Shown: piece after piece, positions 24,101 through 38,628 of the stretch
How the letters are laid out: each line of letters starts with the position of its first letter
How positions within the stretch are numbered: position 1 is the stretch's first letter
Source of the DNA: Anoplolepis gracilipes
Taxonomy: Eukaryota > Arthropoda > Insecta > Hymenoptera > Formicidae
DNA: 64,000 bases
Direction of reading: 5' to 3'
Assembly: GCF_047496725.1 (NCBI RefSeq)
Contig: NC_132980.1
Span: forward strand, 11,548,572-11,612,571
Notes under the pieces: model-generated
What the model saw: the letters and a program-made list of their open reading frames with translations, nothing else
What the model was told of the DNA's origin: nothing
Databases searched by the model: none
Translations under genes and position numbers: made by a program

Positions 24101-25152
24101 ATAAAGCATATTAAAACAAAAAAAAAAAAAAAAAAAAAAAAATAGAAAACTTTCTATGATAAAGAATTGCAAAAACATTGTGAGTTCAACGTGATTCTTC
24201 TGATAAATATATCATGTACGTTATTGTAATAAATATATCGCGTACAGTTATTATTGTACAAATATTCGATAAAGCTCAATTTTATATCCTCTTCAAACAA
24301 AAGGATCTTTATTTAGTTTATCATCATGTTGCGCGTTCTCATTGTTTAACGATTTTGAATGCAATCGCCATCAAAAATTTTACTGCACGAATAAAAACAG
24401 TAAAATTTATTCTCTATTTCAAATTTAATAGAATTTTGAAAATTAATGCAATATCATAAAGCAGAATGGATGCTACAAAATGAATTATGTAATAAATAAT
24501 TCCTATAATAATATACGAAAATTTGTTTGTGGTCTTCTTAATAGCATTAATGATGGCATTTTTTAAACAATTTAGTCTTTAAAATAATCAAACAATAAAT
24601 AATAATTTTTCAAGAGTTTTTTTATTTATATCTGGAAATTGTTATTTAAAGAACACGGAGGTGTTTTTTAAATAAAACAATCAAGAAGAGAAAGGACAGA
24701 TTATCATGAAATATCACGGCCTTTGACATACGCCACCGGCGCTTTTCCGCTGACGTCTGACTAGAACAAGGGGAGGGGGAGGATCGCCAACACATCTTTT
24801 AAAAGAGAATCTTGTGTGTTGAACAAGTTCAACGGAGACAATCGAGACATGTCATGAGAGAAACGACGATGGCGAGCATGCACGCATATTTTCTTTAGTA
24901 TTGCTGTTACGTATTGTATTCTTTTGTTATATGTACACTTGGCGATATTTTTTTCTCAACTGTTATGACAATTTATTTAAGCTTCATCAGATTAATAACT
25001 TATGACGTATCTGTCTATGGTTTATATAGACTTTGTATAAAATAATTATATACAATACATACATTATGTTACACAGTTTTAACTTTTGTAAGTATTATAT
25101 TTACTTACATTCTCTAAAATAGGGAAAAGAAAGAATATAGGTAATTAAACTA

Positions 25153-25190
<38 letters not shown>

Positions 25191-26345
25191 TAATAAAAAT
25201 AAATAAAAATTGCCATTTATTTACTTTGGATTTAATTTTGTAAATTTCATTATATATTTTTTTATAACTCGTCATAATTTAATTTGACGTAAAAATTAAT
25301 TTATTTCTCACAACATACTCTGTCTCTACATTTCAAAATCATGCAGTTTATACATTTTTTAATTTAAAATTAAAAGAGAAATATTCTTTTGCACGATTTT
25401 TTAGTAGAAAGAATCACGGTTAATTTAGCTACGAAATGCTTAAATCCAGCCGACCGTGTAATTACTGTTATCTCCGAGACGTTGCGTAATCTATGGTCGT
25501 TCATTATCACCGATTCTGTTTTGCGCTCCTAAATCACTTTTATCGCTATTCTCATCGGGTGGAAGAAATCGATTTAATAATGTGCAGTTGTCGCCAGTCG
25601 TTATTAAGAAAAAGGCAAACATATATAAGTAACGCAATCTTTCTTTTCGCTAATATATTTCCATGACATTTTTCTATTCTTTTCATGACAAGTGATTTTT
25701 ATTAACATAATATAATAAAAATTATCAATTCGAAAAAAAAAAAAAAATAAATAAATAAAGTAGCAAATTATATTTTAGTGAAAAGTGCCCAAGTAAAATT
25801 ACGTCGGCGATGTGTCAAGCAGCGTGTCCAGAGATGCGGCGCGAACTCGAAACTTATATCGTGCCAGTTGGATGAGAAAACAAGTTGACAACTTTAACTT
25901 GAATTCTACTAATGATATCATTAAAATAATAAATGACGTCGTTTAGAAAGTAGAATACGCCGGTTGAAGCACAACCAGCCAGATGTATTCCTCCTGACGC
26001 GACGTAGAAAATATCGAATCGGAAAGTTCTCATTCGCGTTATATTCTATCGCAAGCTGCCGTGTACTTCGATTATTGGTGTTCAATACTCGAATGTTCAA
26101 TACGTTGTCGAATATAGAAAGATAACGAATTAAGGTAGATACTTTCGATTTACGATTGTCGAATCGAAAGAGCAGAAACGAGTTTAGAAGAAAATTGTTT
26201 AAATTAAATAATGTAATAAATTTGTTTGTGATACTTAAAAAAAAAAAAAACTGTAGTGTTTTCTCTCGTTCTGTCATCCACTTTCATCTGCCTTTTCTCA
26301 ATACAATGTCTTTTTTTTTTTTATAGCCAGACTGTTTATTCTTTC

Positions 26346-26378
<33 letters not shown>

Positions 26379-26700
26379 AATGCACACTAAATAAAGTACG
26401 CGATAAAAAAAAATAGATCTCGTCTCAATCGATGAACATTGGTTTCGGTTCCTTTTATGTGCGAACATCTCGCCTCTGACAGAATGCTAAGGAAAGGATC
26501 AGGCGTATCATAAAAATAAATTCCGATACGATATTACCATAAGTGTTGCGAGGTCAGAGCGGACGGCTGTATAAGTTTCCGGAACTCGGTTTTACGTTCC
26601 TTCCGCGTATCACGCGTGTCGGCAAAGGCGACCGGATATTTTGCATGCTTCTGCGAAAATCACCCCCGCGAGTCCACCCGCGATTCTTATAGTCCCGAGA

Positions 26701-26738
<38 letters not shown>

Positions 26739-29700
26739 AAGAGTGCATTACGTGCAATCGTGTTTTCCCCACGTGCACGCGAGCCGGATGTTTCGTAAGG
26801 ACGACGAGCCGCTCGTGCAACGAGTGTCACAGAAGCGACATGATTCGTTGTTACGAGAGGCTAATTTGAATTGTAATTGTATCTCACCCCGGGCTTCCGC
26901 GGAAACGATTATTTCGCGTCGAAATCGCGCTATTTCGAAACGCTGTCTCTTTTCAGAAGAATATGTCTCTGACTAATTGCAAACAGAAACAAGACACATT
27001 TTATGTGGAACTAACCGCATTACAATTAATTAAATTAACGGAAAGAATGTACTTAATAACAAATCATATATCCTGCAAAATTCGATTCGATAGAACTTGA
27101 CTGTGCCTTTTTATTTTCTTAAAAATTCAAGAAATGTGCAACGTATCGATCCAACTGTCGATCGAGTATCCATTTCATCGATTCTACATCATTATTTTGT
27201 TGTTTAGTTTAAATTTTCGCATATTTACATCGTTCACTTTCGAGCGTTAATAATTCATGTCCGAATATTGGCTATTCACTTTACGGATAAAATGGAAACC
27301 TTCGCCTCGATCCAGGATTAGGATTCGAATATCGACGAGTGAACGCGACGGTTGCTGGTGAAAAATTCCGAATTCTCGGACGTTTCGTTCGGAAATATGC
27401 CTGTAGTACAAACGATATTTTGCAAATATAGGTACGACCTACTGGATCGAATAAATCATTCAGCGTGACCCAAATTTGTAGCTGACGTAAATCGAAGAGA
27501 AAGAGAGAAACAGAGATAGAGATAGAGAGAGAAAGCGTATATCCGCGATTGTACGCGAGCGTGAATATACGCGAGCTTACGTGAAGTTTAATTACGCGTA
27601 TGTAATTTAATTTCACATGAACCCAGCCCGCGCGCATTCATTCGCGGATAAAACTTTCGCGCAGAACAGCAAATGATCCCTCGAACTTTAACTCTCGCAA
27701 TTTTATTTTTTATACAAAAAAAGTTGGGTTAAAATATGATTATATATATATATATCATTAATTATTGTAATGTTTTTATAAATATAGTGCAGATTATTCG
27801 TGTTAGAAAATATAATTAAAATTTTACGAGTATGATATATTATGTAAATTGTGCATTTGAGCGTTGGAGAAATTTTCTTGGAATATATATAATATAAATA
27901 CATGAGTTTTTCTTGTATAATACATCATCTCTTCGCACCGATATAATTTAATATTTTAACATTAAGTGTCATTAATTTTTCAAGATTCTTATAATTAAAA
28001 TTCAAACACCACATCGCTTAAATAATCTGGCTCAAGGAAAAACAAGATGATATTTAAATCCGGATTAAATTATGCATAACATTCTTTTATTTTGATTCAA
28101 TCTTGTTGCATTTCATTCGAATAAATTAGCTTTGAAAAAGCAAAATAGACGAAACTTCAACGATTATTTTGCGTTTATTTTCTCAAAGAAAGTTTGTTGC
28201 ATTTTATACAAATAAATGATCGTAGTATAATCCGATAACAAGAGACCTCTTGGGATTCTAGACGGATAAATATACATCCCAAAGATGTAATTTCTTTACT
28301 TCTCCTTCATCTCCGGAATATTTGTTGCGTCTCGAATTCTCCGGATTGCTGTAGAAACGCGTCAGTGAAACGCGAAAAGCGAACAATGCCTGTATTACAT
28401 CCAAGGAATACGAATATTATTGAAAGGATTCCCACTTTCCGGCCGATTCGTACAAATTGCATCCAATTTAAAGCCCTTGAATATTTGAACGCATTGAATC
28501 GTTCCTTCGACTATTGTTATTAGCCACACGCACTCACACGCTTGCGCTCATTACTCGCTCATTGTTATTTTAACTCACGACAAAGCTGCAATAAACACTT
28601 ATCTATCTATTCACTTATCCTTTGTTCGTTTATCCATACGACTATCTATCTCGCGGTTAGCTTACTTCGGCGAGCGCGTAAATTATATATTAAAATAACC
28701 TTCCGAGAACAAAGTACAGTGCTCTATAAAATCCGCTACTTCACATAATTTCTCGGAAGAACCGTGTAAAAGACCGCGCGCCACTTGTTTCGCAGAAATC
28801 AGTTACATCGTAAAACAACGGTAATTACATCACGCGCGGAAGATTAATTCTTAAATCCTCTAAAGATTAGCGAAATTAACGATATTTGCAACAAAAATGA
28901 TTTCATTGAAAATAATCAATCAATGATGAATAAATACTTTTAAATGACTTGCAATTAGAAGGCAATAATACGAAGGAAAAAAAAAATCTACTCTTATAAA
29001 TATATCTTCAATTTCTATTAATTGAAATTTAATATTTGTAACGAACATTTGTATAGAAAAAAAATTGGAAATTTAGTAAAAAAGAGAAAAAAGTATAAAT
29101 CACAAAATATTTAATACTTTGATTGAAATAACTGAAACGGTGAATATAGTATAAATAAAATGCTTCTATTTTAATGGCATATATTTTTCATCGATTTAAT
29201 CCATTTCTTTTAAACTAACTGCCGCGTTAATCAATGATATTTTCAAAATATTGTATTTATTAAAATTTCAACTCTAAACCGTATCATCGAAATATACGGT
29301 TCATAATTTCATCAAATCGAAATTCCGAAGAGTTAATGAAATAGAAAGAGAGTATACATATCTCGGAAAGTTTGTTGCTGGCGATATGATCGCGCCGGAT
29401 TATCGTCTAGATGGAACAATCGGCGTGGACGATTTCAAGAGGAGACAAAGAAAAGGACGAACAGAAGGAATGGTCGCGTAATATGCCAAGAGGTCTGAGC
29501 CGTTCTTTGATTTTAATGAATCGACCAATGAGCGCGACGGCACTCGTTATAACACTTTAATGAATAGCGGTTCTATCTTAGCACACTCTAATGTAAAATC
29601 AATATTTAATTATCCCTTCGCCATCTCCCTCAGTCTTCGTATTTTCGGTCAGTCCTAGGCTTTATTTTTATGTTAAAGAATCGAAAAATGTTCCAAGATT

Positions 29701-30995
29701 AACGCAAATTGCAATTGTCCATATTAGATACACAATATTTGCCGTCACTCCAACATATACATATTGTATCAACATTATATTTGTCACGGTTATATGCGAT
29801 ATATTCGCGAGTGATATAGGAATAAATATTTGTTTTTTTTTTTTTGTTTGTTAACTAAAATCGATACGACATAAAAATATTAATAATTCAACACTCGTGA
29901 TATCGCTCAACGTTGTAATTAGAACTGTTATTCAATTTTTTTATTAATTACAGCCTTTTATTAATGCGCGGCTGTATGCACCATGACGTTAACACGATTC
30001 CGACCAAGATATGAAATGGCGTGACGATTATAGCCGTCAGAGCCGCTCAACGTGTTAATATGATATTAACTATCGTAATCGCCCCACGCTGGCATTTTAC
30101 GATTGAACATGCAATTATTATAATTATTTAATACATGTGCAATGAAATTTACTTTAAAATATATATATGTAATTACATGGATATATAAAAAGTTTATCCT
30201 CGAATAAGTTATCTTTGCATAATTACGCAATTACTCTATTTTCCGTACGAAACGACAGTATAATTCGGCAGTATTTTTAAATGAACAGCCATAATTTATT
30301 TCGCCTTAATGCCGACATTATTATATTTTTTTTTTTCGTCCATTCCACCCTTGTGATATATAGTTTCTCAGCACTTTCCTAATAATTTACTTTACTTTCT
30401 CGAAAATTTTCACAAAGGAATTTGTCGCCTTTAAAATGTCAAATGTTTTAATTCATTACATTGTGTAGAAACTTATCTTAATTTTCGAGCTTCCTTAAAT
30501 TGATACACCTCTTTAAACGAGTCGTCGAATATTTGCCCCAGTTTGCCTTTCTCTAGCTTTCTCTCTCTCTTTCGTCTCTTTCATTGTCTTTGTGCGCCTT
30601 TCATCGTCTGTACATATCGTGCCCACGTGCCATTATATTATCCGAGATGCATTCTAGGATGCATCCCGGCCGATCCGACACTACGCCTCGCAGATACGCG
30701 CCGGTCGGATTAAAGTTTCCTCCCGCAACAATGTGGCATAGTCGCGCGAGTATGATCATGCTTGCTCGCATTCTTGCTCGACATTACACACGTGCCTGAA
30801 TGCAGGTGTAATACAGGTAGCTCCGTCGACATTTGCGATAAACTCGTGCCTGGAAGCGTTATCGTGCATATGTCAAACTCTCGGGTAATGTAATATAGAA
30901 CTGGAATTATACGTCAATCAGCCGAAATTCGCAAAATTCACCGATATATCAAATCGCCACCTCCAGAAACCGCTGCATGTTACATTAAATTAAAT

Positions 30996-31027
<32 letters not shown>

Positions 31028-32709
31028 ACTCTCTCTCTCTCTCTTTCATAAAAAAAGAAAGGGAGAAAAAAATAACTTTAGAAAGCTAAAAAAAGATGAG
31101 AGGTCATAAGTTTGTCGCGACTTTTTCTTTGTCCTATCTAAAACCGATTGATTCATCATTAACTATTTATCGATCAAGAAAGTAGAGAAAGACCCGACCA
31201 GGGTATATCTATCATCGACGACTCCCTTCATCGACTGTTCAACAAAAGTGCACTTTGGAGCATTCGATTGGTTGCACGCGCGTTTGCGACATGTCCTTAA
31301 GCGGTTCTCTTGGGTCACCCTTTTTTTCCGCGTCACGCGTTACTGAGCCGAGGGAGGTTTCGTAATTGAGGACTAATTGTCACCCTGCTTGTCGGGGGTT
31401 CGAACGACGAAAGGAGTGAGCTGAGAATAAAAGTAAAAAGGGGCCAGAAACGGGGCGAAGAGGAAGAGGGAAAAAGATATTCAATAAAGCTAACGCAGAT
31501 AACGAAAGGCATCATTACATACCCGCGTTATACATAAACATATGCATGTAAATAAGGATACCGTTAAAGTTCGCTGAGACTGGTAAACACAATTTGTTTG
31601 AGAGTAACCGAGCTAAGAAGATGCATCGTTGAACCTATTTTCTCAATTTATTTATCTATTTTTCTTTTTTATTATTATTATCGAACGTTTTTATTCTTAC
31701 AAAGAATCCGTATACATTTATTTCGTATTATATTCATAGAGACACGTGATGTATCCTTAAATTTTTATAATTTTCAATTGGATTTAGTTTTTCAATTTAA
31801 TCTTAAATATTGAGATATACATACAACGAATTTCTTGAAAATTGTATTTGGCAAAAAAAAATCTGTCGTTAAATCTAAAGTCGATAATTTTGAAATATAC
31901 TGTATTTAATTATACGTTATCTGTCACGGTTTTTAGATCGAAATAAAAAATAATAACCGGCGCGATATCGCTGATGGAAAATTCTCTTCTTCCGCTCGCT
32001 CCGCGACCGAAATCTCTTTTCTCGTCGGGGAAAATGGTATCCGTGGATTAAAACGGGATGTCGCGTCCCGATAGACGGAAGAACGGGAAAGAGAGACGCG
32101 AGGCGGAGTAACATCGGACAGAAGGGAGAAGGTCCCTTTGATTATCAGACGGGCCGCAATTATTTCCCCCCCATATGCCGGAACTGGAACAGGCGGATCG
32201 TTACGACGTGCCTCTCGTCTGTCTCTCTTTTATTTTCTCCATTTCTCGCGTCTGTGGTTTTTTCCGCGAGACTGTATGAAAAGATCTACGAAAAAATAGC
32301 CGAGGAAATACCTGCTGGCGATAAGATAGAACCTGGATCATCATTCGAGAACCGAATCGCGTGAAGAATTATTGACCAGAGTGTCTACTCAAATCTTGTC
32401 AAAAAAATTTCCTCATTTTCCAGATATTTTTGTTCCAAATTCCAAGTATAAAGAATGTTTTCAAAACTTTTTAATACAACTTTCTCTAAAATCAATTTTT
32501 ATATTACATGCATTAATCTAATGTTTTTCATTCGTACGAGGAAAAAACATGAAGCCTCTTAAGTTTCAATACTAGATTTATAAATGTACTAAAAAAACTG
32601 AATAACTTTCATAAGATAATTTTTCATTTATATAAAATTTTCATTTCCTTATCTTTAAAAGTTACAAAGTATGTACTTTGTATTCAATATTATTATGTTA
32701 AGACATTAA

Positions 32710-32744
<35 letters not shown>

Positions 32745-35250
32745 CTTTTTTATGGGACAAACTGAGACATAAAGTTTACTTTATCTGTCGACGATTTTTT
32801 AAGCGTTTCTTGTCAGACTTTGAGCGTTTAGGAGTTTCACAATACTTATATAAAAAGTTCCATGTGTAAAAATTATTAGAATATTAATGAAACAAATTAA
32901 ATATCAAAACACTGATATAACATGAATCTCATTTACGTCTAGTGCCTCGGGCGATCTAATTTATATAATCATCTAATATAATATTCTAATAATTTTTGCA
33001 CATAAAACTTTTTTTTTAGAATTATTGCGGCATTCTCAAGTGCTTAAAATCTGGCAAGAATGCTAAAAAAATTGTCGAAGGACAAGTGAGATGCAGCGTG
33101 AACCTGGCATCTCAGTTTGTCTCTATATCAAGAATTTTAGAATTACAGAAAATAAAAGTCAAAACTCTACAATTAATGAGTTTCTACAAAATGAAAAAGA
33201 AAATTATGAAAAAAAGAATTTTCGAAAAAATTCCCTGAATCCCAATAAAATTCCGTGAGACTTTCTTGATTTTTCTAGGTACGAAAGAAATCCCTGAATA
33301 TTCCCGGTTTTCCATGTTTTTCCAGAAAGCAGACACCCTGACTCATTTTGTGTGTCTCTAACTCACGGTCATTAAAAGCAACGGACTTAAATTCCATCGA
33401 GGAAAATAAACGTTGTTGTTTTCTCGATGGCTTCTAAGTCGATTTTCCTCCATCTCAATTGTTTTTCCTATCGCAAACTCATTTATAGTTGCAAGAATCG
33501 TGAATTTAATTCACTTGTCCACCTTGTATTAATAAATATAACGTTATTTATTGCGCTTGTAATTTGCACTAGAAATCTGAATTTACAAAAGTAAAACGAC
33601 AAATTGAAATGATTATAGGAGTGTAAATTAATTCGAACGAGCGAATTAATAATAATGTCACTGCAGTTATTGCGCTCTTAGAAGATCAGATTTTATGCAA
33701 ACGTCGACGCGTGCGACATAGTTTATAATGTTATTTAGGTAAAATCATGAGCTATAATTGAATATATAGAGGCGCTATACACTCCGAAAGACTCTCCATC
33801 GGGAATATTGACGATAACAATCGGGTAACAATTGATACGAGAAGAATGAAGCTCGCGTGCGTCCCTGAATTCTCTATAGAACCGCTCTCGTAAATTATCG
33901 AACGCATGGAACGTTTCGGAGGAATTTTGTGCGCACGCAGCTTAATTTATTACATTATTCGATAATTGCCGCTACGATTTTTACAAGCGCTCTTTTTTGC
34001 CTTTTCTTTCGTCGGTCGTTTCTATAGCGCGCCTACATGCCATTCGATCTCGGCATATTTAAATAAATTACTCTTTCCTAGTTATTTCATTAATGTCGCC
34101 ACTGCTGTCCTCGTATTTCCACGATGATATATCATAACGAGACGCATCGTTTATTCATCTCGGATGACGTATAATATTATAATCAGGACATACATACGTA
34201 TAATTATGGATTATAATTATGCCCGTTCATGCAGAGTAATTACGACTAATTATGATAATTGATAATAATTAATGATTTGACTTGATATAAAACTCGCTCA
34301 ATTTATCTTACGTAATCGAGACAATTTCCATGACCGTTTAAGGCACAAAAAGTTAAATTATGTAAACTTGATTTTACTGTCGTGAGAAATAAAGAAACAA
34401 AGAATTGTGGATGTTTATGTTGCGGATATTGTGTTATGTCGGATATGATTATGTATGCACGAATGCAGAAATAATCATCACTGAAGCGGAAAATTGTTAA
34501 TTCGTCAGTGTATTGCACGCAGTTGGTAGCTTTATTATCATGATTAATTTTTTTCTTATATTTATTCATGACCGCATAATAAAAATTTTTATAAACTTTT
34601 ATTGATTTTCTCATATATTTTAATTTTAGTTTATATAATATTATATTAAATTACGCGGCCACTTTGCGCTAATTATGATCCCTGACGAGGCCCTTACCAA
34701 CGGGCAATAATATAACGATAACAATTACGACGTACAGATTGGCCAGAAGTTCTGGACATGTTTGACATAGACAGTCGTACGAATGCCAACTATGTGTGCA
34801 ACTGGCTATCGACTTTGGCAACCGTCAATCGATCTTCCGACAACAGTCTATAACCTTTAGTCGAGGCATTTCGAGAGTTTGCTTTACATTACTTATAAAC
34901 CGAGTATGTGAGGGATGTAAGATAAATGCATGAGGAGAAAATGAAAAGAGTTTTAGAAAGGTTTCACCTAGTTTAAACTATAGAAATTTGAACAAATCGA
35001 GATTCAAAATTTCGAATACGTATTCGAGAATTCGAATGCTCAAATTTCGAATTTTACTAAATTCTTGCTAAAAATTTCAAGTATATCTGACATTTTAAGG
35101 TCGTTAGAACGTTGTGGAAAAATCAGATGACAAATTTCTCAATTCAAGAACAAAACAGATTACTCACTCAACGTTGACTTGTACATCATGGGATTTTGAA
35201 GTGAAATCATCTATTCTATGCGATGCATAATCCACGATAGAAACTTCTGC

Positions 35251-35303
<53 letters not shown>

Positions 35304-38300
35304 TATTAATACATATTTATGTGTATACGCATAACTATACATTATCAAAACATATCTTGTTTTTTATATATGTAGAGAAATGCATTATTAATATATGTAT
35401 TTTGTTTTGAAAATTTACTCGTATGTGTATTAATACAATAATACGTATTTATACAGTATATAAAAAATTCATAATATTCAAAAGCGAAATATTTTGTCGC
35501 AAATTTTGATTTACAGCGTCGACATAATGTTCGCAATATTTTGTATTATTTACATAGGGGGATAAGGAACGACCTTTTTATACGAGAGATAGATGTGAGA
35601 AAATGGTTGATGCAAACGGTGAGAGGGTGCGACGTTTCTCTGAGCGGAAACCTCATACCTAGAGGTCGATCGCCGTGAAATCGTTATTATGCCATCATGA
35701 TTTTACAAGAATACTCATGTCTGACCCACATTTTCCCACCTGTCAGCACCAGGCTTTTCCATTTATTATTGTTAGATTCTGGCAATTGTGAAATTATACT
35801 ATTTGAAAAAGATCGGGTATCATTTACTAGGATTCACACAAATAATGGACGTATCAAAACTGTCTCCATATTTTCTCTTTCATTTCTCTATACATCTTCG
35901 TGTCGTTATAATAATATTCAATAAAATCTGTTTAAAACATTGCAGTCACTTTATTCAATTTAACAGTGCATTCGAGATTTAAAAATTAAGTGCAAATTAA
36001 TACCATACTATTTTTTAAAAAAAGTTATTGACACCACAATAGATAAACAGAAACATTACTAAAATAATTTTATTTATTGTGCAAGAAATTCATATACGTT
36101 AAGTTTGTAATAAAAAAAATTTCAATGTAAAATAAATAATAATATTGTATGTTTCTTATTTTGAATCAGTTTCAAAAATTCTGACAATTTTTAACACATA
36201 TAAATGATAAATTTGTAGAATTCCAGGCTAAAGTATTTTGTTTAAATTTTTAAAAAATTTTCTTTCAAGCAGAAAAAGCATCTACAACTGTACGCGCTTC
36301 CTGGATAGGATATTTGTGGATTACATCATGATAGCACAAAGAAAAGGAATTGATCGACAAGAAATGTCGATACTAAATGCATAATTTATAAGAAGCAAAG
36401 AGAAGAAAAATATCCGCGTTTTGAGTTTCCGCTGCTTCAATTGAGCAATCTTGATCGACATTTCACTTCTGTTGCATTACTTTAAAAATATTTGTTTTTA
36501 CGATATTAATAAATTAATTTGGAAATTACGTTGCATAAATATTATAGAAGGATACAAATTTCACATAAGAGACAACAGTTGTTATAAAACAGCGTGTATC
36601 CTAAAATAATTAATATTTAAAAAACTAATTATTGTGCACACATTTTTATTTGATTTTTAAACAAATATTTAGTAAAATAGATTATATAATTATTGAAAAA
36701 GTATTCTTCTCAAGCTTTTGAAAAAGATGATAAGTAAAAAGATTTCTAATTCTTTATATAAAACTGTTGAGTAATATAAAAAAATGTTACTATATAGGCA
36801 TTTTAAATACTTTTAAGTAAAGATAATAACGGAAAGGTAAAATGTGTGGAATATTTATATATAATGAACGCAAATAATTATGTATAAAATATATGTAATT
36901 TACATTACACAACAGCTTAAGTATATACATATAATTCTGTAAGCAAAAGAGAAATTAATTTTATAATTAATGCAAATAATTTGTAAATTGCTTATTTCAC
37001 AGTCACAGTTATTTGTCATCCCCAGACGTCTTTTTGAACTTCTTTTGTCTCTTGTTAATTCTTCGTTGCTTCTTCCATGTCACTCACATTCACTCGCGAA
37101 AACACAGTTAATTACGAGCAAAAATACGATTTTATCCGATACTATGCATGGCACTTCCATTAATTATTTATGTATTTTATCATTTTGCGATGAAAGAAAA
37201 CAGTACGAAAAAACTATACGATCTGTTTGATATTCAAAAATCGTGCGACCAAAAAATCAATTTAATACCTACGCGTAATATCACGCAAGTCGAAATAATG
37301 ACTAATTAAGATGCGATAAACCGACTGAAAATACGCAATCAACATTCAATACAGCATACATAATATATTTACAATGTATAAATCTTACAAAATGCACATA
37401 TTAATAATAAATAATCGATATATAATATAATACTTTCCCGTTAATCTTTTAAATTGAATTAATTTCTGATTAACGCAATAATACAAGATTTCATCAAAGA
37501 TCAATAAATATTTCATTGATCATTGTAAGAAAATTTTATTGAAAAATCAGTAATAATCATGCGAGATGTTTTCGCAAGATGGCAGACTTTTTTTATGTAT
37601 TTTAGATTGCTTTGGTTTGGAGGAAGCATTATATACATTAATCAATCGCGTGAATCGATAATTGTTAATTTTATTAAAAGAGAGAAAAAGGTAATATTGC
37701 GATGGTAATTATTTAATTCAATTAATTCAAATGGAGATTTGTCTATTAATAATACGTACATTTCATAATATTTGTATGCTGTAAATATATTATATTCGTA
37801 ATGGTAAATTTTGATTCTATATTTTCTATTGGTTTATGGCATCTTTATTAGCCATTAACTCAAATTGCATAATATTGTGCAATGTGTATTAGATTTAATT
37901 TAGCTGCATTAGTTTCGCGACTGCCAAATTGATTTTAATTTGCGTATTGTTTTCTATTGTTGCAATATAATAAAGTGCCGTGCAAAACATTGCGCGTCTA
38001 TCGAAATCTACTCGTAATTGACATGTTGACGTTGTGCGAATGTATTGTGCCATAAAATAGCAGACTGTATAAAAGAAAAGGAGAAAGCCAAAACGGTGAC
38101 ATCGATGCAACCATAAAGTTAAATTTTATAAATTATTTAATATTATCATATAGTTGTCAAATTGATTGCTCCGCAAAAGAAATTCGATAGTTTATGAATT
38201 ATATATAAGATGAATTTTAAGTATTGCATAGCATAGCATGTGACATAATATCTAATAAAAAGTCACATTTGTTTAAACATTTTCACCCTTAGATTTTTGT

Positions 38301-38597
38301 CCAAAAAAATCCAAATAAATTGTTTGGCCAAAAAATGAGCGGACATTTTTCTTATTCAAGAAAATGAGAGAATTTTGGATAAAAATATATACTTTTATGT
38401 GTGAATTTTAACATTTTCATTTTTTTTATTTAAATTGTCTGCTTTCACAATGGAAACATTGCTTTGATCGGTGCGCGCTTCTTTGGCATCTAGCCCATCA
38501 AATAAATCCCTTTGTCGCTCGAAGTAGAATAAATCGATCGGTATCAAAAGCCGACGTGCCGTATACATATTTCTGTCGGTTTAATTTACGAATGAAA

Positions 38598-38628
<31 letters not shown>

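Noticed and set aside
30997..31026. TTAG tandem repeat resembling the insect telomere motif
   Set aside because: The hymenopteran and general insect repeat is TTAGG; this is a short four-base microsatellite inside an intron.
31388..31410. GGGTTCGAAC, resembling a tRNA T-loop
   Set aside because: No acceptor, D or anticodon stems at the right distances.
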